Below are positions 27,958 through 35,373 of a DNA stretch of 45,328 bases, in pieces (within the stretch, counting starts at the first letter, position 1; every line of letters begins with the position of its first letter). Made by a program: the position numbers and the translations under genes. The stretch covers positions 1 to 45,328 of the forward strand of contig CALISO010000011.1 of NCBI GenBank assembly GCA_938041445.1, written 5' to 3'. Source of the stretch: an uncultured Saprospiraceae bacterium (lineage in GTDB: Bacteria; Bacteroidota; Bacteroidia; Chitinophagales; Saprospiraceae). The notes beneath the pieces are model-generated. The model was not told where the DNA came from and ran no database searches. It was given only the letters and a program-made list of their open reading frames with translations.

Positions 27958-29027
27958 TGGGAGTAAAGCAAAAAACTAAAACACTTAGTCGGACTAATAA
28001 TGATCTTGCAAATACGATTATTCAATTAGAAGTACTTAATGACAAGGATAAGTTAGACGACAACTTCATACCATTCGGTAAGAATATCAGTAATCATGGT
28101 TACTCAGATGGTATCATTCCAGTGAGGCCAGATATCTTTCAACTTAATATTGGCAAACTCTGCAACCAAACTTGTGCTCACTGTCACGTAGATGCAGGTC
28201 CTGATAAAAAAGTCGAAAATATGGATAGAAGTACACTAGAAAAGTGTCTTGCTATCATTACTAAGTACAGCATACCTACTGTAGATATTACAGGAGGAGC
28301 TCCCGAAATGAATCCTCACTTTAGATGGTTTGTAGAAGAGTGTACTGCTGCAGGTGCAAAAGTCATAGATCGATGTAATCTGACTATACTAGAAGCACAT
28401 GATAAATACCGTGACCTTCCAGAGTTCTTTGCAAAGCATAAGGTCGAAATCGTGTCTTCACTACCCTACTTCACGGCATCACGTACTGACAGCCAACGTG
28501 GAGATGGTGTTTTTGAGGCAAGTATTGCTGCTCTTAAGGCATTGAATAGAGTCGGATATGGGATGGAAGGAAGCGATCTTCAACTCAATCTTGTGTTCAA
28601 CCCATCTGGTGCATTCTTACCTGGTGATCAGGCAGAGCTTGAGACAGAATTCAAGCGCCAATTAAAGAGAAGGTACGATATTGAATTCAATAAGCTATTT
28701 GCCATTACAAATCTGCCAGTTAGTAGATTCTTAGATTACTTAATCTCTACTGATAATTACACTCACTATATGAGCGAACTCATCGGAGCATTTAATCCTG
28801 CAACGATCGATGGTCTTATGTGTCGAAATACGATTTCGGTGAGTTGGGATGGTCATATCTATGATTGTGATTTCAATCAAATGTTAGATTTAAAAGTTGC
28901 ATCTACATCTAATCATTTAGACAACTTTGACTTGGACACATTTATCAATCGCAAAGTTGTCATCAATCAACATTGCTATGGTTGTACTGCAGGAGCAGGT
29001 AGTAGCTGTGGTGGTGAAGTCTCATAA
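27957..29027 (+). CDS. arsS: Arsenosugar biosynthesis radical SAM protein ArsS
   Basis: The 356-residue product is a radical SAM enzyme of the ArsS type, proposed to join an adenosyl-derived group to methylated arsenic on the route to arsenosugars. The cluster motif CNQTCAHC (Cys69, Cys73, Cys76) follows PDIFQLNIGKL. VDITGGAPEMNPHFRWFVEE and LVFNPSGAFLPGDQAELE are subfamily signatures. The C-terminus has the extra cysteines CYGCTAGAGSSCGG (Cys340, Cys343, Cys351), at sites where some relatives use selenocysteine; here all are cysteine and no in-frame TGA is needed. No arsM (arsenite methyltransferase) lies nearby, so methylated arsenic would have to come from a distant gene. Confidence 0.9.
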   Translation: MGVKQKTKTLSRTNNDLANTIIQLEVLNDKDKLDDNFIPFGKNISNHGYSDGIIPVRPDIFQLNIGKLCNQTCAHCHVDAGPDKKVENMDRSTLEKCLAIITKYSIPTVDITGGAPEMNPHFRWFVEECTAAGAKVIDRCNLTILEAHDKYRDLPEFFAKHKVEIVSSLPYFTASRTDSQRGDGVFEASIAALKALNRVGYGMEGSDLQLNLVFNPSGAFLPGDQAELETEFKRQLKRRYDIEFNKLFAITNLPVSRFLDYLISTDNYTHYMSELIGAFNPATIDGLMCRNTISVSWDGHIYDCDFNQMLDLKVASTSNHLDNFDLDTFINRKVVINQHCYGCTAGAGSSCGGEVS

Positions 29028-29133
29028 AGATTTGAACCTTCTATAGTGTAATTGTTTCATCATTTGGTAAGACACGGATAATCTAGTATCCAATTGTTGA
29101 CTAAGATCGAAGGGTATCAAGTATCTTGGCACT

Positions 29134-30186
29134 ATGCAAACAACTATAAATCTCAACGAGACAAGTCTAAGCCGATTGATCACACATCATATCGGTAATA
29201 AGTCTCAAGAAGGACAACTCATTCTTAGAGAAGAAGAGACTCAGGTAGCAGAAGATGAGACTGAAAACTATCTCTCCTCATACTTCCTGGATACATTGAA
29301 AACAGAGGAGGTATTCGAACTAACTCATACAATCGACCTTCAGCACAATCCTGTGTATACACTTGCCAAAGAATTACTCAACGATAGGTCTCGATTCATA
29401 GAAATCTCTAAGAAACTAGGTCAGCTGTTATTTGAATCCAGCACGCATCCACGTATCAAGGAAGGGAAGTTGAGCATAGCAATATTTGAGCAAGTTCACT
29501 ATGATGATGAAGTGTGCACCGCTATTGGCATTTTCAAGTCTGAGACTTCTGTACCATTCTTGCAGATTCATGAAATGGAGTCTAACTACGCATTTAGCCA
29601 CGACTTTGGATTTGAATTAAAAGGTCTTGACAAGGCTTGCTTAATCATAGATCGCAATCAAGAAAATGGATTCTCATTGTTAATCAGAGATCATGCAAGT
29701 AAGCAATTGGAGGCTCAATATTGGACAGAAGATTTCTTAGGTGTCAGACCAATGAGCAATGATTACAATCTCACTAAGCAGTATCTATCATTGACTAAAG
29801 ACTTTGTAGTTAATACAGCGTCTGAAGATTTTATGATGAGCCCACCAGAGAAAATAGATATCCTCAATAAGACTATGGACTACTTCAAAGGCAATGAAAC
29901 ATTCGATAAAGATGACTTCTCTAAGAGTGTCTTCCCAGACGAAAAAATGCAAGATGCCTTTATGTCTTTTGATAATGAAAATGATGAAATACACCATCAC
30001 CATACGACTGACTCCTTCCCTATATCTCAGCGAGCAGTTAAGTCCCAATCAAATGTCTATAAGAGTGTCCTAAAATTAGATAAGAATTTTTCTGTCTACA
30101 TACATGGAGACAAATCTATGATAGAAAGAGGCATGGAGCCTAATGGAAGAAAGTACTACAAACTGTTCTACGAGAACGAGTCATAG
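29134..30186 (+). CDS. Nucleoid-associated protein (NdpA/YejK-like, NA37 family)
   Basis: The 350-residue product belongs to the 37-kDa nucleoid-associated protein family, as found in Bacteroidota. Segments that show this are LITHHIGNKSQEGQLILREE near the N-terminus, LGQLLFESSTHPRIKEGKLS, TAIGIFKSETSVPFLQI, KACLIIDRNQENGFSLLI and YWTEDFLGVRP. It probably binds DNA in the cytoplasm; its physiological role is poorly known. It stands alone on the plus strand, and the two minus-strand small RNAs described below converge on its 3' end. Confidence 0.85.
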   Translation: MQTTINLNETSLSRLITHHIGNKSQEGQLILREEETQVAEDETENYLSSYFLDTLKTEEVFELTHTIDLQHNPVYTLAKELLNDRSRFIEISKKLGQLLFESSTHPRIKEGKLSIAIFEQVHYDDEVCTAIGIFKSETSVPFLQIHEMESNYAFSHDFGFELKGLDKACLIIDRNQENGFSLLIRDHASKQLEAQYWTEDFLGVRPMSNDYNLTKQYLSLTKDFVVNTASEDFMMSPPEKIDILNKTMDYFKGNETFDKDDFSKSVFPDEKMQDAFMSFDNENDEIHHHHTTDSFPISQRAVKSQSNVYKSVLKLDKNFSVYIHGDKSMIERGMEPNGRKYYKLFYENES

Positions 30187-30202
30187 TAACCAGAGGTCAA
30201 GG

Positions 30203-30299
30203 CAAAAAAAAAGCCCTCTTTCTCAAGAGGACTCCAAACAATTATGAAAAAGCTCACGCTTCATCTTTAAAACGTTACATAGAACGTTTCGTTGTGTCT
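30203..30299 (-). ncRNA. Candidate small RNA B, homologue of small RNA A
   Basis: No protein gene explains this stretch. On the minus strand there is a 7-bp hairpin (AAACGTT / AACGTTT, 30289-30270). It is followed by a 40-base block (30262-30223) identical to one in unit A (30417-30378), then a 9-bp terminator stem (30233-30212) and a T-run (30211-30204). A weaker promoter (TTG at 30337-30335, N21, TATATTAT at 30313-30306) would start a transcript of about 95 bases. Flanks of the two units are not alike, so the shared block looks selected. The family is unknown to me. Ends are estimates. Confidence 0.6.
30204..30233 (-). terminator. Intrinsic terminator of small RNA B
   Basis: In minus-strand RNA, AGUCCUCUU and AAGAGGGCU pair over nine positions (third pair U-G) around a GAGA loop, then eight U. 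On the plus strand the same stem has an A-C mismatch and no T-run. Confidence 0.75.
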
Positions 30300-30360
30300 T
30301 TAACCATAATATAACATTTAATTTAAGTGTAAAACAACAATTGAAAGCTATATATGGTAT

Positions 30361-30490
30361 CAAAAAAGTCCCCTTCTTCAAGAGGACTCCAAACAATTAT
30401 GAAAAAGCTCACGCTTCTATTCTTAATACGTCTACCGCAACGTAGTTAATTTAAAATTTAATCAATACAGATAGCACACAATGTCTCTCT
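30361..30490 (-). ncRNA. Candidate small RNA A, tandem homologue of small RNA B
   Basis: On the minus strand a strong promoter (TTG 30527-30525, N20, TATATTTG 30504-30497) should start a transcript near 30490. It would run through a short hairpin (TACGT / ACGTA, 30444-30427), the 40-base block shared with unit B (30417-30378) and a terminator (30388-30362), giving an RNA of about 130 bases. The first hairpin differs in sequence from that of unit B but keeps pairing (TACGT/ACGTA against AAACGTT/AACGTTT). No good open frame exists on the minus strand. Plus-strand mini-frames beginning MKKLTL occur in both copies but are judged a by-product. Confidence 0.65.
30362..30388 (-). terminator. Intrinsic terminator of small RNA A
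   Basis: In minus-strand RNA, AGUCCUCUU and AAGGGGACU pair over nine positions (sixth pair U-G) around a GAAG loop, followed by five or six U. The wobble is at a different pair than in unit B. Confidence 0.75.
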
Positions 30491-30496
30491 GTGTCA

Positions 30497-30527
30497 CAAA
30501 TATATACTAAGAAACTTAGTATTTCAA
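30497..30527 (-). promoter_or_regulatory. Bacteroidota-type promoter of small RNA A
   Basis: TTG, 20 bases, TATATTTG on the minus strand: an exact match to TTG-N19-21-TAnnTTTG. It points away from the DUF2452 gene and into the repeat region, where there is no protein gene on that strand. Confidence 0.65.
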
Positions 30528-30750
30528 TGTTCCAACATATATTTTTCAGAAATGTAAATGACTGACATTTTTATGGCAAATTTATTGTGGTTTATCACCC
30601 CTTACTTTGACAAAGAACATTCAAAATTATCAAGTATGTCTCAAATCAACAATTTCTTAATAATCGCTCAATTTGAAATCAATATCATTAAGCAACTATC
30701 CAACAACTATTGTCAATGATTAGCGTTTCTTTTATTGTCACGCAAATAAT
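30528..30750. other. Gap upstream of the DUF2452 gene, no gene seen
   Basis: These 223 AT-rich bases hold no convincing frame on either strand. The only notable item is a sigma-54-like TGGCAAATTTATTGTG at 30574-30589 on the plus strand, 160 bases before the next gene, which is too poor a match to call. Confidence 0.5.
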
Positions 30751-31170
30751 ATGATGGACAAGAACCCTATAGACAAAGATAAGATAGCGGAAAACCCTCA
30801 CTTACTTCCCTATGCACATACATTAGGTAGTGCGATTATCCGACCAATAGATGAAGGAAAAATAAAAGGTACTGCACTAAAATCAATGTACAAGCAGACC
30901 GACAATCAGCTATCACAAATAAAGGAACAAGTAGATTTACTGGTACAACAAGCTCAAAAAATTCACGATAGAATTGAAATATCTGAAAGTATATATCTAG
31001 CTGAATGCAAAATAACGCCTCTTGTTGGTCACACTTATCATCTCTATGAAAAATCAGATGGTAACAGATTGTTATCAATGATAGGACCTGATGAATGGGG
31101 AGCTAGCTCTCCATATACTCATGTTGCACAGGTTGAACTTCTTGCTGATCACACTTGGGAAATACTATAA
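30751..31170 (+). CDS. DUF2452 family protein
   Basis: The 139-residue product matches my memory of the DUF2452 family: NPIDKDKIAENPHLLPYAHT at the N-terminus, KGTALKSMYKQTDNQLSQIK, ESIYLAECKITPLVGHTYHL, and LLADHTWEIL at the end. It has no signal peptide or membrane segment. The middle (residues about 45-75) is likely a helical coiled region. Function is unknown. The oligopeptidase gene follows after 83 bases on the same strand. Confidence 0.82.
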   Translation: MMDKNPIDKDKIAENPHLLPYAHTLGSAIIRPIDEGKIKGTALKSMYKQTDNQLSQIKEQVDLLVQQAQKIHDRIEISESIYLAECKITPLVGHTYHLYEKSDGNRLLSMIGPDEWGASSPYTHVAQVELLADHTWEIL

Positions 31171-31253
31171 ATCAGCAATTCATCTTACCGTATTTGGTTT
31201 TACTGCAATTACTTATCTTAGCATCATTACTGATGTATTAAAGCCAATTCTAT

Positions 31254-33479
31254 ATGAAGCTATCAACATTTTCATTGCTCTTTATCATTGCCACAGTCAT
31301 TACTATGGCTTGTATTGGCTGTACCCCTAAAACCACAACTCAAATCACCCAAACTGTAACTACTCCTATGCCATCTAAAAATCTCTACACGACAATATCA
31401 GGATTATCTGTACCGGTTGCAGAGAAAGTCGATCATCCTATGACTATTCACGGAGATACTAGACAAGATCCATACTTTTGGATGAGATTGACTGATGATC
31501 AAAAAAATGCTGAATCACCCGACGAGCAAACGCAAAAAGTACTTGACTATATTGGTGAAGAAAACGAATATAAAACAGCAGCACTAAGCCATACGGAAGG
31601 TTTCCAAGATGCATTGTTCGAAGAAATTACCGGTAGAATCAAGCAGAATGATGAAAGTGTCCCATACAAATATCAAGGGTATTACTATATCACTAAATAT
31701 GAAAGTGGAAAAGAATACCCTGTTTATAGTCGTAAGAAAGAAACGCTAGACGCAGCTAACGAACTACTCCTCGATGTAAATACACTAGCAGAAGGTCGAG
31801 ACTATTATGCCGTTGCAGGGATGAATGTCAATAGTAACAATACCATTCTTGCATATGGAGAAGATACATTGAGTAGGCGAATCTATACCATTCGATTCAA
31901 AAATCTAGAAACTGGGGATTACTATGATGATGTGATAGAAAACACCACTGGTAGTGTAGTATGGGCAGAAGGAAGTGAAGTAGTTTTCTACACAAGAAAG
32001 GATGATGCACTGAGATCATATAAAATCTTCAAGCATGTACTAGGAACTGACCCTAGCACAGACAAAGAAGTTTGGCATGAGGTAGATGATACCTACAACA
32101 CCTATGTATACAAGTCTAAATCAAAAAAATATATCATCATCGGATCAGGTTCTACCCTATCTGATGACTATCGATATATCAAAGCTGATCAACCAAATGC
32201 GAGTTGGACTGATTTCCAACCAAGAACTGAAAAACTCGAATATAGTATCAGCCATTATGGTGACAAATGGTATATCAGAACAAATAAGGATGGTGCTGAG
32301 AATTTCAAATTAATGACTTGTGATCTTAACAATACTAAGAAAGAAAACTGGAAAGAATTTATACCACATAGAGAGAATGCTCTTTTGCAATTTACAAGCC
32401 TATTTAATGATCACTTAGTGCTTAGTGAACGTATTGATGGAATCTCTAAGATTAAAATCATGCCTTGGGATGGTAGTGAAGGTCACTATATTCAATTTGA
32501 AGAAGATGCTTATGTTTCTTACCCAAGTACAAATCCAGAATTTGACACCGATGTTTTGAGGTTGTCATATAGCTCCCTCACCACTCCTAGAACAATCTTT
32601 GACTATGATATGAATGCAAAGACCTTCACTACGATGAAGCAACAAGAGGTAGTGGGAACATTCGATAAAAGTAATTACACTTCCGAACGGATTATGATAC
32701 CAGCTCGAGATGGTGTAATGGTGCCTATCAGCATAGTCTATCATAAAGACACACAGATTGACGGTACAGCACCGCTCCTACTTTATGGCTATGGCTCTTA
32801 TGGTAATAGTATTGATCCCTATTTCAGTTCAGTTAGACTGAGCTTACTTGACAGAGGATTCGTGTATGCGATTGCACATGTAAGAGGTGGTGAAGAGATG
32901 GGACGTCAATGGTATGAGAATGGTAAGTTTCTAAAGAAGAAAAACACCTTCTTTGACTTCATAGATTGTGGCAAGTACCTTACGGCAAATAACTACAGTG
33001 CTGACGATAAATTATTTGCGATGGGCGGAAGTGCTGGAGGATTGTTGATGGGTGCTATTATGAATTATGAACCAGATATGTGGAGAGGTGTAGTAGCCGC
33101 AGTACCCTTTGTAGATGTTGTATCAACAATGCTTGATGAGTCTATTCCACTTACAACAGGAGAATTCGATGAATGGGGTAATCCTAAAGATCTTGAATAC
33201 TATAATTACATCAAGAGTTACTCGCCATATGATAATGTAGAAGCTAAAGATTATCCGGCCACTTTGATCACCACAGGATACTTTGATTCTCAAGTTCAAT
33301 ATTGGGAACCAGTGAAGTGGATTGCTAAACTTAGAGAGTACAAGACCGATAATAACCCCCTCCTCCTACACTGTGAGATGGGAGCAGGTCACGGAGGTCA
33401 GTCAGGTAGATTTAGAAGATATAGAGAGACTGCACTGGAGTATGCCTTTATTCTAGACTTGATTGATGTGACAGAATAA
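31254..33479 (+). CDS. S9A prolyl-oligopeptidase family, oligopeptidase B-like lipoprotein
   Basis: The 741-residue product is a serine peptidase close to oligopeptidase B (protease II), which cleaves short peptides after Arg/Lys. The catalytic triad is Ser593 in GGSAGG, Asp678 in GYFDSQVQYWEP and His713 in GAGHGGQSGR. PFVDVVSTMLDESIPLTTGE and SYSPYDNVEA match PtrB. An N-terminal beta-propeller covers about residues 110-460. Unlike cytoplasmic PtrB, it starts with a hydrophobic signal ending in IGC (residues 21-23), so it is probably an exported lipoprotein. Confidence 0.93.
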   Translation: MKLSTFSLLFIIATVITMACIGCTPKTTTQITQTVTTPMPSKNLYTTISGLSVPVAEKVDHPMTIHGDTRQDPYFWMRLTDDQKNAESPDEQTQKVLDYIGEENEYKTAALSHTEGFQDALFEEITGRIKQNDESVPYKYQGYYYITKYESGKEYPVYSRKKETLDAANELLLDVNTLAEGRDYYAVAGMNVNSNNTILAYGEDTLSRRIYTIRFKNLETGDYYDDVIENTTGSVVWAEGSEVVFYTRKDDALRSYKIFKHVLGTDPSTDKEVWHEVDDTYNTYVYKSKSKKYIIIGSGSTLSDDYRYIKADQPNASWTDFQPRTEKLEYSISHYGDKWYIRTNKDGAENFKLMTCDLNNTKKENWKEFIPHRENALLQFTSLFNDHLVLSERIDGISKIKIMPWDGSEGHYIQFEEDAYVSYPSTNPEFDTDVLRLSYSSLTTPRTIFDYDMNAKTFTTMKQQEVVGTFDKSNYTSERIMIPARDGVMVPISIVYHKDTQIDGTAPLLLYGYGSYGNSIDPYFSSVRLSLLDRGFVYAIAHVRGGEEMGRQWYENGKFLKKKNTFFDFIDCGKYLTANNYSADDKLFAMGGSAGGLLMGAIMNYEPDMWRGVVAAVPFVDVVSTMLDESIPLTTGEFDEWGNPKDLEYYNYIKSYSPYDNVEAKDYPATLITTGYFDSQVQYWEPVKWIAKLREYKTDNNPLLLHCEMGAGHGGQSGRFRRYRETALEYAFILDLIDVTE

Positions 33480-33533
33480 GGCTGATATTACCAAATTGAT
33501 AAAGTCGCATTACTTACTAAACAATACTTAACT

Positions 33534-34745
33534 ATGGCATCACATAAGGTCACATTTAAAAATGAAAGAGGATTTCAATTATCAGGTAAGCTTGAAGTAC
33601 CTGCCGATAATAAGGTGACTGCATATGCCATTCTTGCTCACGTCTTTACTGGTAACAAAAACTTAATTGCAACTCGGACAATCTCCAAATGCTTAATGCA
33701 GCACGGTCTTGGGGTCCTAAGATTTGACTTTACTGGTTTAGGAGATAGTGAGGGTGACTTCGCTGACACTAATTTCAGTAGTAATGTCGCTGACCTCTTG
33801 GCTGCAGCGCAATTCTTAACAGACAACTATGAACCACCAAAACTCTTAGTGGGTCATTCACTGGGAGGCGCAGCGGTCATTTACGCAGCTGCACAGTTAG
33901 AAACAGTCAAGGCTGTCTCTACTATCGGTGCTCCTTCTGAACCCGAACATGTAACACACTTGCTATCAAAGCAAATAGATAAAATCAAACAAGAAGGAGT
34001 CGCTCAAGTCGATATTGGTGGACGAGAGTTTACAATCAAAAAACAGTTCTTAGAAGATTTAGCAAGTAAGGATATGTCACAAGTGCTGAGTGAATTGAAA
34101 AAACCAATACTTGTGATGCACTCTCCTCAAGACACCACAGTTGGAATAGAAAATGCTGCCCAAATCTACCATGCTGCTCATCATCCTAAGAGTTATATTT
34201 CACTAGATGGAGCTAATCATATGCTCACAGATAAGACCGATGCTCATTATGCAGGTGATATGGTGGCTTCATGGCTATGTAGATATTTAGATGACAAGAC
34301 TGAAGATTCACCACCACTCAAAACTAAGTCGAAAGTAGCCGCAAGACTAGGTGAAGATGGATTTACTACTGAAGTGATTGCAGGTAAGCATGCCTTCCTT
34401 GCGGATGACTCTGATGGTACTGGTGAACTAGATGTTGGGCCATCTCCATATCAATTACTAGCCTCTTCACTTGCTACTTGCAAGGTTATGACTGTTCAGA
34501 TGTATGCGAGAAGAAAAGAATGGCCTTTGGAAGATGTGGTAGCCCATGTCAACTATAGGAAGGAAGAACCATCTGAATCCTCAACAAGTGGTCTATATCT
34601 AACGTGTGAGCTAGAATTAACTGGAAATTTAGATCAAAAACAAATTGATCGTATCGTACAAATATCAAGTAAGTGCCCGGTTCAAAAAGCACTCTTAGGA
34701 AGTGCTGAAGTCAACACCTTTGCCAGAGACTCGGAGTCTGTCTAA
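33534..34745 (+). CDS. Alpha/beta hydrolase fused to OsmC-like domain
   Basis: The 403-residue product joins two enzymes. Residues 1-255 are an alpha/beta hydrolase with nucleophile Ser109 in VGHSLGG, Asp in MHSPQDTTVG and His in DGANHMLTD. Residues about 265-403 are an OsmC-type domain with the two redox cysteines, in SSLATCKVMTVQMYARR and SSKCPVQKALLG. OsmC proteins reduce organic hydroperoxides; the hydrolase half may release a peroxide or acyl substrate, but this is inference. The protein lacks a signal peptide. The fusion is a known architecture in several bacterial groups. Its stop overlaps the convergent gene by four bases. Confidence 0.93.
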   Translation: MASHKVTFKNERGFQLSGKLEVPADNKVTAYAILAHVFTGNKNLIATRTISKCLMQHGLGVLRFDFTGLGDSEGDFADTNFSSNVADLLAAAQFLTDNYEPPKLLVGHSLGGAAVIYAAAQLETVKAVSTIGAPSEPEHVTHLLSKQIDKIKQEGVAQVDIGGREFTIKKQFLEDLASKDMSQVLSELKKPILVMHSPQDTTVGIENAAQIYHAAHHPKSYISLDGANHMLTDKTDAHYAGDMVASWLCRYLDDKTEDSPPLKTKSKVAARLGEDGFTTEVIAGKHAFLADDSDGTGELDVGPSPYQLLASSLATCKVMTVQMYARRKEWPLEDVVAHVNYRKEEPSESSTSGLYLTCELELTGNLDQKQIDRIVQISSKCPVQKALLGSAEVNTFARDSESV

Positions 34746-35212
34746 ACACATTTATCAGCGCAGCTGCTTGAGGCAAAAGCATTGGGCTTAGCCTTGAACT
34801 CAAACCCCATAGCTAGGATGTAACCCATCGCTTCTTTGAGAGCAACATTGGATGCAAAGTTAGGATCAGTATTAATATCTGCATGTACTTCTAACTCTAC
34901 ATTGTATTGATCAAGAAGGTCACAGAGACTATAGGCAACTTCTATTGACTTAGCAACTTCAGTAATCATCCTTTCCTTTAGAGAGCCTAGGTTTCGTTTC
35001 TCATCTCTGCTGATATACATAAATCCGCCCTTCTTCTCTCGAAGGAAGACGATTACTGTAGCATAATGCACTATATCATGCTTGACTTGACTATCACTAC
35101 CGATACAGACCTTGAGCTTATGTCCAAGCGCTGTTTCTCTCTTTATTGCAGCCTCTACTGCATCTTTGATTGGGAGTTCAATTGACTGTCCATTGAAATT
35201 CTTCCAGTTCAT
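34742..35212 (-). CDS. RNase H-like YkuK family protein
   Basis: The 156-residue product resembles the YkuK (DUF458) family, which has an RNase H-like fold. KVCIGSDSQVKHDIVHYATV forms the first strands with an acidic site, and VELEVHADINTDPN a later strand with another acidic residue; MGYILAMGFEFKAKPNAFAS follows. The C-terminus has two cysteines (SSCADKCV). It is probably a cytoplasmic nuclease-like protein, but the activity is not proved. It is divergent from the YyaL-like gene. Confidence 0.8.
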   Translation of the reverse strand: MNWKNFNGQSIELPIKDAVEAAIKRETALGHKLKVCIGSDSQVKHDIVHYATVIVFLREKKGGFMYISRDEKRNLGSLKERMITEVAKSIEVAYSLCDLLDQYNVELEVHADINTDPNFASNVALKEAMGYILAMGFEFKAKPNAFASSSCADKCV

Positions 35213-35373
35213 AATGACATATTTATACTAATAATACGAAATAAATTCCTGATTATATGGCAGTTATGAATATGATAACAGTCAATTCGTCTGAGAATAA
35301 CCCTCTTCCAACATAATAAAGACTAGAAGAGTAATCTCAGAAATATTCGAGGTGTCTTGCTTACCTTTGAAGT

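Noticed and set aside
28979-29027. Selenocysteine in the C-terminus of ArsS
   Set aside because: All positions are cysteine codons and no in-frame TGA occurs before the stop.
30244-30468. Two plus-strand mini-frames in the repeated block, MKKLTLHL and MKKLTLLFLIRLPQRS, as leader peptides or signal-peptide scraps
   Set aside because: The stems preceding them have A-C mismatches on this strand and pair fully only on the minus strand, where the T-runs and the promoter also lie.
30574-30589. Sigma-54-like TGGCAAATTTATTGTG upstream of the DUF2452 gene
   Set aside because: It deviates at two consensus positions, lies 160 bases from the gene and has only a single TGACTGACA nearby.
35362-35369. TACCTTTG as promoter of the YyaL-like gene
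   Set aside because: It ends four bases before the start codon and lacks an upstream TTG; likely chance unless the gene is leaderless.
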